Assembly (NCBI RefSeq): GCF_020379485.1 | Contig: NC_063448.1 | Coordinates: forward strand, 7,029,726-7,093,725 | Source: Brassica napus | Taxonomy: Eukaryota > Streptophyta > Magnoliopsida > Brassicales > Brassicaceae | Reading direction: 5' to 3' | Length of the DNA: 64,000 bases | Shown here: positions 44,095-56,456 of the stretch, in pieces | Layout of the letters: each line of letters opens with the position of its first letter | Position numbering within the stretch: the stretch's first letter is position 1 | Notes under the pieces: generated by a model | What the model saw: the letters and a program-made list of their open reading frames with translations, nothing else | Databases searched by the model: none | Told to the model about the DNA's origin: nothing | Translations under genes and position numbers: made by a program

Positions 44095-45683
44095 TCACCA
44101 TTTTAACTTTGCCGGAAAGTACTGCCAACAATAAACACCGATTATTATTACCCGCAGGTTTGCTTCAAAATTTGTAAATATGAAACATACATACGTACCT
44201 TGTTGATAAGGGAGAGATAGTATGGTTTCACTTCCTCGACGTTTATACGGACTTTGCTTTTGCTGTAAAGATCATACTTGTTAAACACTTTCAGCCACTT
44301 CATGTTCTCTCTGTCTTCCTCGTTCATCAAATGCTTGTATGCTTCTGACTTGTGAAGCGCTATCAAAACACACACACACACAACACATGTATAAGATAAT
44401 CTTGACTCGTTTATTTATCGGTGGATTTGAGCATATCAGACACTAGTAAATTCCATATACCGTAGAACGAGTGGTATCTGATAATGAAAAGACCAGCCGA
44501 TGGTAATGTAGTCTTGTTCTCCTTGGCAACCTGTGAAACAGAGCGACTGCATCAAACATAGATTCTTATATGCAAACGTAAAAAAGTGTTGAGATTGTAG
44601 TTTGCTTATACCAGGTACATGTAATCATCATGCCCCCAAGACATGAACACGTTGTGAAGCCCACAGCCTTCGGTGTATATCCCGTACTTGGTGTTGTAAC
44701 TTGGGTTGTTGAAGTCTGGATTCTCCTTGAAGTACTGCATCAAGAAACATGTAATCAGTTTTTAAATGTTTTAAGTTTTTTTAGTGTATTAAGAGAATCT
44801 CTTATATATACCTTGTGGTGAACAATAGACTCATCAAAAGCACATCCCACTGGATATGTATCACCAACAACAGCCCATTGAGGAAGCTCACCAAATGAAG
44901 AGTGGAGAAGAACTTTCCCAAGATCTGGTTCACATACACACACCAAAAAAAAAAATCATTACAAAACGGTAAAACAAATGGTTTTAATATGTTATAGAAT
45001 TTTACCATGGATAAGACCGGTCAAATGGAGCCAGTCTTCATCAGGGTAATCTTTTCTGATGGCTTCAGCTGTCTGAAGCAAATGTTCGATCTGAGGCTCG
45101 TCCAAGTCAGGATCACTCTCATCAACAAACTCATTGAGAAGCTCACAGCATTCCCAAATGCTCATCTCGGTTCGGTTCAGCTTCCCGTATTCCTCTCTCA
45201 TCCTCCTAACGAAGTCAACGGTTTGTCCAATATGATTGGTTTTGTAGAACTCCTCCACACTTCTCCTCCTCTCACTTTGAGCATCATAATCCCTTTTTTT
45301 ATATGACAACAAGAAGTTTCGATCTTGCAATATATGGACCAAGGTAATAATAAAAATATGAAAAATATTCCAAGAGAGAAATTACCTGAAGGTGTGACCA
45401 AAAGAGTTGGTGTGAGGAGCCACAAAAACTCCATCTAACACCAACTCTGTTTCTTCCTCTGTTACATTCTTCTCTTCAGTATTATCCCCTGCATCTTCAT
45501 AAACTCAAATCCAATAATCAAATTCTAAAAACATAATCCAAGCAAACCCACAAAAGAATATAAGCTGAAATTTAATCCAAAATATTCATTGCAAGATATT
45601 ATTAGCAGATCATTTCAAGACTAGAGAGGTAAAAAGATTGACGAACCATTGTGATCAGAGTGGTGATCGATGAGAATCGTCAT
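44095..45683 (-). CDS. MIOX1: Myo-inositol oxygenase
   Basis: Eight exons (45683-45647, 45494-45386, 45292-45006, 44924-44812, 44734-44612, 44530-44461, 44359-44199, 44121-44095) join in phase to 308 residues. MIOX is a cytosolic non-haem di-iron enzyme that cleaves myo-inositol with O2 to D-glucuronate, feeding UDP-glucuronate for cell-wall sugars. The HD-type metal and substrate motifs are present: [51 protein letters not shown] and [14 protein letters not shown]. The C-terminus FPAKLKW matches the family ending. The short N-terminal exon ([12 protein letters not shown]) is typical of plant MIOX1. No lesion seen. Neighbours match AT1G14520. Confidence 0.95.
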
Positions 45684-47033
45684 GGAGACTCAGATGAATA
45701 AGCCAAAAGGATGAGGAGGAGAGACGAAGCTAGGGTTTTGTTGGTGATGACGGCGAAAGGAAGTGTGATGGTTTATATAGGAGAGGAAGTGAGTCCTGAA
45801 GTGTGAATAACGAAGGAAGTGAGCCCTTCGCCATGTTTTCAGAATCAGGACTCGTAAAGAGTCCTTCAATGGCAAAAAGTTCAAAATCTCCCTCTTTTTT
45901 TAGGTTTAGTGTTCATGCAGACAAAATAGACAAAAGAAACAGCTGTACTATAAGTGGAGATGAGTCAAGACAATGACTTGGTGCGTGATTAAATGTGTGT
46001 TTTAATGATTTCTTTGTACATTTGTCAGATCTTAGTGATTAATTAACAAACTTTTTTATTTTATATTTTTTGCTTTTTAACTACTTTGAAATTTGCTTTA
46101 TTCTCGGTTTTTAAAAGTTGACAAACTACATTTGATTTGAAGTATACAATAAACCTAGGTTTTGTAAAAAGGTAGTAGTCATAAACCTAACTGGTCCAGA
46201 AAAAAGATCTATAGGTTATTAAACCAAATCATAAATAAAACATAGCGATAACTAGATGTTAAAACATAAAGCTTCTTTTATAAAATGAATAATGTAACGA
46301 ATCTTCTGATATTTATTTCCTCTTCTTTAAAATCCCGAAGGTGAGCCGTAAAACGATTGCTGAACAACCACGTCACTTTAACGTAAGATTCACAAGAAAA
46401 AAGAAGAAAAAGCCAACTCGGTTGGCTCCACATGACGTGGTGCTCTCTCGTCTTAAATAGATAGTAGTTTTTGTCTTTGTCCTATATCACACCGTCATTT
46501 TCTTGAGAAACGCGATGGAGGCTATTTCTTACGAGTCCTTGGATCGGTAAGTTTTGTTTTTTATTCATCCGACGACGCGTGCTTATACGACCAAAAAAAA
46601 TTAGGAATAGAGTTAAAAAGAGACGTCTCGATTGCATGTGTGCTTACTAATCTTAGCAGTACGTAACAAAATAATCCCCTAGAATTCACGGTTTCTTGGG
46701 GTTGCGCTTCCTTTGTCTCTGAACTTTATTGTAAGTTTAACTAGAACTATTGATTTTTGATCAATTGACATCATAATAAATTTGTAAGATGATTCTTAAC
46801 TCTTCCTACAATCTCAAATTTTATCAACTTAACTGTTATATACCACTAATTTCGTAAGTTCTACATGCATGCTTCTAAATTGCCACAAAATAGGTAAAAT
46901 AAATAGCGATGTAAACAAACAAACTTCAATTACAGAATTAGAATCAAGCCAGGGCAGAACAATTTGTTATGTGTTACGTGAAAATTTCACCTAAGCTTCA
47001 ATTAGGTGAAACAGAGAGGACTAGAATGGTAGC
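45684..47033. other. Intergenic region upstream of MIOX
   Basis: AT-rich. An ATG followed by a good donor (atggaggctatttcttacg ... cggtaagt, 46515-46550) looks like an orphan first exon, but nothing downstream continues it. No RNA gene recognised. The hAT target duplication begins at 47034. Confidence 0.35.
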
Positions 47034-47041
47034 AAGATGAC

Positions 47042-48796
47042 CAGGGATGTTAATTTGCGGGCTAGGACCTAACCCTCATTTGTGTAATATAAACCAACCC
47101 TGTTTTAACCTAACCCTGTTTTAATCCTATTTTTAGTTAAGGGTTATGACTGGTACAGGGTTAACCCATTAATTTTTTATCTTACAAATCAACAATTCTT
47201 TTATATCAATTTTTGTCTTTAATTAAGTATGAAATTAGAAACCCAAAGCTTAAGTTCTTTTTATTTTATAAGTGTAAATGTTTATCATGAAATTAAAACC
47301 CAAAGTTTACAAATTTTTATTCATAATTGTATAATGTTTAGCATAAAAGTAAAAACTCAAAGGTGCACTCTTCCAAGACTCCAAGTCTTCAAAACTCCAA
47401 CACGTTGCTCCAACATTTGCTCTCAACGAACTACACTCTGCAACAACATAATCACTCAATGAAGTCAAAGAACACATTTATACTTCTCTATATAACTATC
47501 AAAACAGCTTACAAAATTACTAAGATGCTCATAACAAGAAGCCATCAAAATTACGTTTTACCACATGTTTGAATCTTCATTTCCTGAGCTACTTGCTCTT
47601 TTATTAGCATTCTCATCATCATAATCAAAGTACTCCTCAATGTCTCCTACATCAAGTAATCAAAGAAATCATTCAAACAATGAGTTAACCAACAACACTA
47701 ATTCTTAAAACACTTAACTCAAGACAAGGACTCAAGGAGTTTACCTTCAAACTCAACAAACCCGCGAAGCCAATTTCGAGTACAAATCAATGCTTGGACA
47801 GTTTTAGGGAGGAGACGGTTTCTAAAAGGACTCAAAATCCGACCTCCCACACTAAACGCAGATTCAGACGCAACAGTAGTAATAGGGATGCTAAGAATAT
47901 CACGGGCAAGCAAAGCTAAGTCACCATATCTGTGTTGCTTATCTTTCCAGTAGTCTAACACCTCCATATCTGAGAAAGCCGAAATATCAACTTTAGTATC
48001 AGCCAAATACATGTCCAGATTTGTCCTTTCGTTGTTTGAACCAAACTGGATACACCTTTCAAGCTCAAGCAGATCCTATATTCAAACAAAATCAGAGATA
48101 AAGAATCAATTAGCGAATTATCAAGAGGTCAAAATATACAAGAACTTTATGTCAGATACTTACATCATCAATATCATCTTCAAGAGGAGATTCTGTAAGG
48201 AGCTCATGTGGAGTTTTTCTTGGAAATATTGAAGAACTTTCTGATGACTTTGAACTATACTCTTTATAAAGCAACTCCAAGCTCTTCTTTACGACATCAA
48301 CCTTCTTCTCAGAAGTTCTAGGATCCAGCTTATGATAAGCTTCCTTAAGCATCTGCAGCTTAATCCTTGGGTCTAGTACTGCTGCCATAGCTAAAATAAG
48401 ACTGTACTCATCCCAGTATTTAGCAAACTTACTTTGCATATCCACAACCATTAATCTTATCTCATTATCCTTACACCTTGCATACCTCTTCAACAACAAC
48501 TCGATCTTCCATACTAGCTTGAAATAACCACTGGCTGTGGGGTAGTTAACTCCAGAGAAGTATGTTGTGATTGTACTAAATGGCTTCAAGAAGTCTCGAA
48601 TCTTCTCACCGCGATCCCACTCTTCTTTAGAAGGCAAACATTTGTAGTTTCTATCATACAAATGCAGATTATCAAAGGCTTTACGAAACTTGAGAGGCCC
48701 TATTTTGGCCCGGATAGTAAAGTGCGGGTTTAGGGCTAAAAATTTTAATGCGGGCTGGGCTAACCCTTTTCCTAGAAGCCCATTTTAACATCCCTA
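47042..48796 (-). mobile_element. Deleted hAT transposon with partial transposase
   Basis: An exact 8-bp duplication aagatgac lies at 47034-47041 and 48797-48804. The inverted ends are CAGGGATGTTAATTTGC and, reversed, TAGGGATGTTAAAATGG. On the minus strand two exons encode the C-terminal half of a hAT transposase. The first runs 48661 to about 48164 (FLKPFSTITTYFSG, LAMAAVLDPRIKL) with a gtaagtat donor. After an intron ending aatatag at about 48076, the hAT dimerisation domain follows (YGDLALLARDILSIPITTVA, SESAFSVGGRI) to about 47740. The BED finger and the N-terminal half are missing, so it is non-autonomous. It lies between MIOX and THH1. Confidence 0.9.
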
Positions 48797-48804
48797 AAGA
48801 TGAC

Positions 48805-49292
48805 CAACCAGTCCAAAGCGATCAATTGCATTTATTTATTTTTTCATAAAAACGAACACTCGGCGAATGCATAGCCAGCCATGATCCATAAATACCAATG
48901 ATCATTGAATTTTAAACACAAAAACCATTCCTTCGTCTCATAACACAGAGTTGGAAATCTCAATTAAACCATTGCAAGGTATGAACTCTTATCATTCTGA
49001 GACCATTAGTTAATAAGAGCAAGAGAGACTCTAACTACTAGTTAAACCATATTCAATTAGTTTACGAAGATATCACAACTGATCATTCTTCAATCCTTTA
49101 CATGTACAATTATATCTATGAAGAGGAGCAAGAACCCCCCACGATTTACCTACACGATCTTAACACTCCTGCTTAAAGAAAAGAGATTAACGTTCCACCA
49201 TTTTCAGCTGTTTGACATGTTTCTCTCTATTATTGTATTACCTCAGGTGTTTTGATTGTTTGCATCCATCTCCATGGGATACACTCTCAGTT
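48805..49292. other. Intergenic, 3' of THH1
   Basis: AT-rich sequence with no recognisable gene or repeat. It probably includes the THH1 3' UTR near 49200-49292. Confidence 0.4.
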
Positions 49293-51182
49293 TCACTGAA
49301 TCGGATGGTACTGTGTGATACCACGTTTTGGTGGAAGCTTTCTTAGGATAAAGAGGACCAGCGAAGAAGGCAGTATCTCCACCAACTGTAATTAAACCAG
49401 ATGACACGCCTTCTGTTAGGATTCTCAAAAGAAGTTTCATTCTCAAAAGAAGTTTCATACTTACATTTTAAGATCCATGATCCACTATATGTATATATAT
49501 ATATGGCAGTGCAAGAATGTTAATTAGAGAGCTAACCAGGTAATATATGAAGTTTAGGATGGGGTGATCCAAGACATCAAGATCTGCTGCATCATCGAAC
49601 GCATTAAAGCACATCTACACCATTAATAAAAAGATGAAATAAAAACTCTGGTTAGCTGTAGCTTCAAAATTTGACCACTAGCAATATTCAAGCAACAACA
49701 AGAACGATCTACTGATATCACTATTTTGACGATGTCTATCTGTTTACCATGATGCACCTGATGAGGAAACAGGTAAAGCAGATGCTTGTCACGTAACCGA
49801 CCTGTGTCATACGCATAACACAATACATAAAGTGAGTAAAGTTCCAAGAAACGCAAATATGAAGCTTGATCTGCTAACTTCTATAGTTTGAAATTCAAGT
49901 TTCACCTCTTGCAGCTTCTTGCGCCTCCCTTTCGATTCTACTGGAAACCGTTGCAGCATTAGGAAAAGCCTGCGAGGAGATTTATGTCATATAAAGCATC
50001 ACACTCAACTGCGGCAGCAGGTAGCAAGAATATAAACGAAGCTACCATCATGGTGTAGCATAAGCAAGTGAGAAACGAATTATTACCTTCCTCCATATAA
50101 TAAAAATCCAAGGGCCGCGAACAATGACACACCTGCAATATACACACATTCACAAGAGTTGAGATGTAACCGAATACAAACAATTCATCTACAAGGATGA
50201 ATAACACTTCAAGCTATATTACCTGCAAAGAACATCTTGGAAATGATAATCGTAACGTGAACAGGCTTCCACCACAACACCAACCAAAGCACAATCTGAA
50301 ATTAATGCATTCACACGAAAGATCAAAGCTTGAAAACCATATCAATCAGACACAAAGGATGCGAGGCAATATAAGAACAAGTTAAATATTAATTCTTGAA
50401 CTTTGCAAGTTTCACCTGAACAACATAGACAAGGGCATTAGTAGTGAAGAAACTTGGCCTCAGTCCATCAGTTGATACAGCACGTGCCTGTTGGGACAGA
50501 GTAAACATCAACTAAACAACGCACTAATTAAAAAATATACACCAAAATCAGACTCTACCTGGTAGTATATCTCAGCCCAAAAGAGGACGAGAAGCGCATA
50601 CGTTGTAAAGAAAGCAAGACTCGGAATGTCAAGCAAGATATGTTGTAGAATCTACAAAAGCAAAATTAGACCATCAACGAGGTTGATATATAATCACAAC
50701 AAGCCAATGAAGACAACAAACAAACCTCTGGCTGCATGTTCTGTGCATCACGCCTGAAGACAAACACTAGAGCTCGAACTACAAAGGAAGAAGAATCAAC
50801 AAAAAGATAGACAACAAGATCACGTATTTGCAGCTACACACACCTCCGTTCACGAGGAAATTGAGAAAGTGAAAGACTTTCTGCGTCGTCCATCCGTATT
50901 CCGGAACCCTCAACTGTATCCTTACCAATTGAATCTATAAAAAGATAAAAGAATGCAACATTAAATCAAAATCTATCACCAAAGTTCTATTCATAATCTC
51001 CCTACCACAGCAATGACGGAAACGACTGCGTATAAGACAGCGAGGAGGTGGAAGATACGGTCTTGCCAGACCGGAGACTCGTTCACGTCCCACCACCAAT
51101 TCGTACCTTCCTTCAGGTTAAGCGATGCCGCCGAGGAAGGAGACGACAAAGAGTGCATCAGAAACAAGCCGCCGGTTCTCAT
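49293..51182 (-). CDS. THH1: TOBAMOVIRUS MULTIPLICATION 1-like seven-helix membrane protein
   Basis: Eleven exons (51182-51006, 50934-50844, 50778-50726, 50651-50559, 50487-50416, 50295-50223, 50132-50087, 49969-49906, 49801-49748, 49614-49537, 49385-49293) join in phase to 297 residues. The N-terminus [14 protein letters not shown] precedes [17 protein letters not shown], the conserved lead into helix 1. Further hydrophobic segments include [33 protein letters not shown] and [18 protein letters not shown], and the protein ends [14 protein letters not shown]1/TOM3-type host proteins sit in the vacuolar membrane and are known as host factors in tobamovirus replication complexes. Their normal role is less clear. 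Gene order supports AT1G14530. All splice sites are GT-AG. A piece of exon 6 also occurs at 54110-54145. Confidence 0.95.
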
Positions 51183-51540
51183 CTCATACGAAACAAATGT
51201 AGTCTGATTCGTTGATGGTTTTAGCTTCGATCAAACGAAAAGAGAATCGATCGAATCACTTCTCCTCTCTCCTTCGCCTTCCTTCCTTCCTTGTTTTAGT
51301 TTGTTTTTTTCTTTTGCTTTTTTTATAAAAAAGGTTTTTTATAGTGTTCCAGAAATAAGATTGAGAACGACCGTGACGGGGAAATACAGAGAATGACGTG
51401 GAAACAATAGAAGAGCGGATTGATAAAGTAACTGGAAATAGCCGGTGATTCTTTTGAGGAGGACAAGTTGTGGTGACCGACACGCTAGGTTGTTGTCATT
51501 GTTCCACGTGGAAAAGCCAAGGCTAGCTGGAAATAAAATT
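51183..51540. other. THH1 5' flank
   Basis: Contains a pyrimidine-rich leader on the coding side (reversed gaaggaaggaaggcgaagg, ~51270-51290). No other gene seen. Confidence 0.4.
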
Positions 51541-51544
51541 GAAG

Positions 51545-53597
51545 TTTACAACACCTCTCATGAATTCTCAAAGGATATCTTAAAGAAAGAACTAATGGCA
51601 GGCTGAACTCTTGTTATATGCGTAAGCTTTCTCAACGTGGAAAAGAGATATTATTTTAAATCCACAGCTTCAGCTCTTCCGGTGTTTGCTATGTTTGTTT
51701 TTAAACTTCCAAAGAAGTTGTGCTCGAAGCTCTCTAGTGCAATGACAGATTTTTGGTGGGGAGCAGATTCTCACCTGAGGAAAATTCACTCGTTACCATG
51801 GGATAAGCTTTGTTTGTCTAAAGAGTATGGCGGCTTGGGTTTTCGTGATCTGGAAGCTTTTAACCAGGCGCTTCTAGCTAAACAAGCTTGGAAAATTTTA
51901 TCCTCTCCTGAATCCTTGGTAGCTCGGTTTCTTAAGAATAGATACTTCTTAATGGTGAATTTTTGAAAACTTGCTTAGGAAAAAGACCGTCTTATGCTCG
52001 GAGAAGCTTGTTATTTGGTAGAGAGCTACTGAACAAAGGTATCAAGAAGAGGGTTGGTGATGGAAACTCGATCTTTGTTTGGTCAGATAGATGGATTGAA
52101 GATGACTCTGATGGTTATGGCCTTAGGGCTCCTTGGATTAAAAATTTGCTGTTTGATGCCATCCTTAAGGTCAGCAACCTTATTGATTTTAGTGCCAGAA
52201 GGTGGAATAGAGTTGCTTTGGAAGATCTTGTTGTTCCTTCGGATGTCAGGATCCTTCTACAGAATCAGCCAGTGGTTTCGAAACAAGATTTCTGGTCTTG
52301 GAATTTTAACAAAAGTGGGGCCTATTCGGTGAAGTCAGGGTATTGGCTTGCATCTCAAGGAAATTTTTTTGAGTTGAAACGTCAGATGGAAGCTCTTCCC
52401 TCTGTTAATTGCTTAAAGGCCTTATCGTGGAAGATCTCTGCTCCCTCAAAGTTGTGTTGTTTTGTGTGGAAAGCGCTTTCTGATGCATTATCTGTTGCGG
52501 ATCTGGTTCTAGCAAGAGGAATGAAGGGAGATGATAGATGTCAACTGTGTGGATTGGAGGGTGAATCCATTAATCACCTTCTGTTTCAGTGTGACCTAGC
52601 AAGGCAAACTTGGGCGATGTCCAACATTCTCTTACCTAAGAATGGGTTTCAGGACTCCTCTATTTTCTCCAATTTATACTTCATGTTCTATCTTCATAAG
52701 AATAGGCATGTTGAAGCCATTAATTCTCGGGTTTGGCCTCGGATTTTATGGTTTCTTTGGAAAAATAGAAATGGCTTCCTGTTTGAAGGTTCTTTATTTT
52801 CTCCATCGGACATCCTTTTGAAGGCACATGAAGAAGCTGAGCAATGGTTTATGGCTCAAGAGGTTGGTGGAGAGGCTGAGGTTATGTTGATGAATCATGA
52901 ACTTCAGGAATGTTCGCCAAAAGTGTCTTTTCCTAGGCTTGGATGGGTTAATTGTGAGTTTGCTATGGATTGGTGTAAGAAATCTGCAACGGTGGGAGCG
53001 GCTTGGTTGGTTAGAGATTCTCGTGGTTGGATTCAAGAACATAGTAGAAGATCCTTTTCTTCTATTTCTTCAGTGTTAGATGCAAAATTGGCGGTCTTCT
53101 TATGGGTCATTGAGAGTATGACCAGCTTAAAGAAGAACAAGGTAGTCTTTGTTTCGGATTTCCAAGATATGGTTGATGCTGTTCTTCATCCGATTCTTTG
53201 GCCGGCTCTACAATTTCAAGCATCAGAATTGCGAGTGGCGTTGCAGGATTTGGAAGTTTGGAACTTGCAGGTAGTGGTTCGAGGGAGTCTTAGAAGTGTC
53301 TCTTTCATTACACAAAGTGTGAATAATCTGGATCTTTGGCAGTCTTATGTTGCTGCGGGTCATCCGCGCTGGCTTGATTTGCTATTTGTCGATGAAAGAG
53401 CTCCCTCCCTCTAGCCTTAAGTTTCCCTGGTTATGGTGTTGTTGTTTGATTTTGGGGTATAGTATAATGGTAAATATAGTTGGGTCTAATGCAGATAGAC
53501 CAGTGTTCTGTTGCTCTAATTTTTTGGTGAGCATGGTGTATTTAGTTGTAACACTTTATGATGATATATGCATATTTCAATTTGGGAAAAAAAAAAT
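51545..53597 (+). mobile_element. 5'-truncated LINE with zf-RVT and RNase H-like end
   Basis: Coding begins in the RT C-terminus (PVFAMFVFKLPKKLCSKL, DKLCLSKEYGGLGFRDL, 51637-51966). After a one-base frameshift near 51960 it continues open to 53414. A zf-RVT domain (KISAPSKLCCFVWKAL, CQLCGLEGESINHLLFQC) is followed by an RNase H-like region (GAAWLVRDSRGW, VVFVSDFQDM). The RT core and endonuclease are absent. An A-run near 53586-53596 is the tail. The left boundary is uncertain (51540-51565) and no target duplication was found. It represents a different LINE lineage from those at 1096 and 21233, which lack the RNase H end. Confidence 0.85.
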
Positions 53598-54109
53598 CTC
53601 CCAATTAAAATCTCAAACCTGCTTTATCTCTCAACCGATCACTTGATTTTACTTTCCATTTTTTTTTATAAATAAAACTATAATGATTATCAACATTAAC
53701 AAACAAATTATTATTATTTAGTCACATATCTGCTTACATTTAAATGGTATTTTCTTATAAGATACTAAAGTTGTTGTTTCATTGTGTTTTAATCAAAAAT
53801 AAAATATTATATTATTCACACACCAACATCTAAATTTAGTAATTGCTGCATTCAGACAAAGACTTTGAGGACTTAAAATAATTATTATGATTCTTTCAGA
53901 AAATGATATATATATGTGTGTGTGATTTAATTTTCATAGAGCGTTAAGATATATAGGAACATGCAGGAATGTAGTTAAGGTATTATGATTGATCTATTTA
54001 ATTTGATTTTTATTTTTGTAAATAATTCTCCTTAAAATTAAAAATCTCCTTAGATTTGATATAAAGAAAAATAAAAACAATGAAACTAAAAATATATTTA
54101 GACTATTCA
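53598..54109. other. AT-rich spacer
   Basis: No gene, RNA or repeat end recognised. Confidence 0.4.
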
Positions 54110-54163
54110 GTTACGGTTATCATTTCCAAGATGTTCTTTGCAGGTGGAAATGATAATCGTAAC
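54110..54163. repeat. Hairpin derived from THH1 exon 6
   Basis: Bases 54110-54145 repeat 36 bases of THH1 exon 6 and its donor (one mismatch: gttacggttatc against gttacgattatc). Bases 54146-54163 are the inverted copy of the first 18 bases, giving an 18-bp stem around an 18-base loop. Confidence 0.85.
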
Positions 54164-54304
54164 GACACTCAGACTCACACACAGATTTGTAAATACCAAG
54201 TTGCATCACATTATTTATTAACCAATTGAATTTCTTTAAGCATGTAAAAGCTACAAAAATAAAATATTAAAAAAAACATAAAAAGAGAATTAGAGAAAAA
54301 CTAA

Positions 54305-54477
54305 GAGCTTGTTTATTGCAGGTCTTTTAGGTTGAGTCTTTTAGCGTAATATAAGATATTGTCTCTTAGCTTTTAACTAAAAAAGCTAAGAGACATCTCT
54401 TATATCTCTTATTTAAGAGACTGTATCTTATATTACGTTAAGAGACACGATCTAAGAAATCTACAATAAACATGCTC
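54305..54477. mobile_element. PIF/Harbinger-type MITE with long inverted repeats
   Basis: The ends gagcttgtttattgcagg and, reversed, gagcatgtttattgtaga are flanked by TAA (54302-54304, 54478-54480), the 3-bp target usual for PIF/Harbinger. Almost the whole 173 bp can fold back (gtaatataagat / atcttatattac; gctaagagac). Non-coding. Confidence 0.8.
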
Positions 54478-54480
54478 TAA

Positions 54481-55608
54481 GATACCACTTTGTTTTCAGT
54501 TTATGGATGGTTCTTTTCTTGTATTCCATTTACTACAGACAAAACTCATTTGTTTTGTTTTGGCTTTTCTTTTGATGGATTGTATGTTGACCTAATAATG
54601 CTTCGTTCTTGTCAACGCGAGTTTGTCTCGTCTTCTTCCCTCCTGTTTTTATTGGGTGTCCACTTACAAAAACATTTTATTTCACTCTATGTCTCAGATT
54701 TTTCATATTTGGAAAAGGGAGATACAAAAATGATCAGTCCTTCTAATTAAGACAAACCTTGCATGCGAGCGAAGCTTGATATACAAATGCGGTAGTATAA
54801 TTAAGTAGAGAAAAAAGTGAGAACTAAAGGGATGGAACAACAACAACAACAAAGAGAATATGAGATGATAACAATTCACCTTGGAGAAAAAACGTTGTGT
54901 GGATTTGAGAGAGAACATAGAATGACATTGCACAAATATAAATTATGGGTGGATGTAGTTATAAAAGATTGAGATGAATGGTGATCGTAGAGGTGTGGGT
55001 AAGAAAAACCAATGTAGAGAGATTATTTGATTGAACGTGTATTACCTTTCACATTTTTCTATTTTTATTTTTATTTCTAGTTTTATTATTTTAAACATTA
55101 TTTTGTAATTTTTAAATATGAAATAAAATCCATGTGTCAAAATACTATTGGCTAAGTGACTTACGCTTTAGTATATAAAGGATTATTGATTCTTATGTTG
55201 AAACTAAAACTTAATTATATAATAAGAATATTTATATTATTCCTTTTTAGATAATATATGAGTTTTTAGACGTGTGGACAATGGAACGGGAAAGCTTGGA
55301 GAGTACATGGATACGGCCCTTGGAAGTTCGAGACGGGAAAGCGGTAAGCGTATTATGGAGCTTCATGTTTGTATTTGAGGCTCAGTACACAGGGGTTCTA
55401 TGGCGATTATTCGTTCAAAATAAAAGGATCATTGTTGTACGGGAACTGATTAATGGTGTAGATTGTTTAGGTGATCAGACTTTATCAAATTATAACAAAG
55501 TCCATCTTTCTTGTCATTGGTGCATTATGGGTTTGTGGATTATAAAGGCAATTCGGATTATGACTCTTATGATTGGCGGCCAGGAGATTTGCGTATGGAT
55601 TTATTTAT
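54481..55608. other. AT-rich spacer with one unrecognised open frame
   Basis: An open frame of 112 codons at 55272-55610 (plus strand) starts MWTMERESLESTW. It has no family I recognise and no homologous exon nearby, and it ends at the Mutator-element junction. It may be the remains of a target gene or chance. The rest of the stretch shows nothing. Confidence 0.3.
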
Positions 55609-55665
55609 GAGAAAATTGGAAAATAAAGACATTTTATACTTTGATTTGTGAGAATAGGACTTTTT
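55609..55665 (+). repeat. Left terminal inverted repeat of the MULE
   Basis: gagaaaattggaaaa, aagaca, ttt, then aatag-gacttt; pairs with 63918-63970 reversed. A further shared block gccct lies ~110 bp in (55717) and at 63893-63897 reversed. Confidence 0.8.
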
Positions 55666-55919
55666 GAAAATTCTTTAGGTAAGTAGGATTTATAATTTTT
55701 TAAATACCATATTGCCCTCAAATTAGCATAGTTAAAATTTATATAATTAATATTAATATTTTGAAATATATTTAACCACTTTTAAAAAACAAAAAAAACA
55801 AAAAGTAAAAACAGAAATTAAAAATAAAAGAAAAACAATAAAAAAAGTAGAAACAAAAATTGATTTATCCTAGAGATTAACGAACCTCTCTCTTATTTTC
55901 TCCGCCGAAAGCTTGAAGC

Positions 55920-56456
55920 TCCTCCAATGGCGATTTTGGGTAAGAACAAAGCCAAATCGTTTCTTCACTCTTTAACTTTCATTTTTCATCTCTAATCTAG
56001 TTATTTTCGTCTTTCTCTTTGTTATCAGCCTGAAGAATTGGAGATTTGTTCTTACTCTACGACATCGTCGGACGCTCTTCTTCTTCTTCCACCATCAATT
56101 TCATCAACTTCTCACGTTTCTAAGAAGGTGAGTTTGCGATTACTTGTTTTGATTCTCTTAACCGTAGATTTCTTAAAGTTTCTCATCACCTAAATCCGAT
56201 TTCTCTTATTTCTTAATCTAAATTACTTGAATGGGTTGATTAATCTCCTTATACATTACGCAATTCATGCATGTTATTGTTTGGGTGTTTTGATTTTAGT
56301 TTCTTATCTTCGATTTTGGTCCTTTTTTGAAAGAGGGAAAATTGACAAATAGATTCGTTTTTGTTGTTTTCCGATTCAAAGGTTTGGTTTTTTGTCAAAT
56401 CTTCTTCTTTTTTTGTTTGTGCTCTGATTATAAACTTCTTTTCTGTGATTGTAGGT
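55920..56456 (+). promoter_or_regulatory. Probable 5' UTR with introns of the DUF1985-ULP1 gene
   Basis: An ATG at 55928 ends at a donor (attttgg/gtaaga). Possible UTR exons lie near 56030-56127 (after ttatcag, before ggtgagtt) and before the acceptor gattgtag at 56454. Joining the first ATG to the next exon meets TGA at once, so these are most likely untranslated exons. Confidence 0.4.

Noticed and set aside
46515..46550. ATG followed by a good splice donor (MEAISYESLDR)
   Set aside because: No continuing exon found downstream before the hAT element. Kept only as a note in the spacer.
55272..55610. 112-codon frame MWTMERESLEST...
   Set aside because: No family recognised, no intron or homologous context. 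Could be chance or a target-gene remnant, so not called as a gene.
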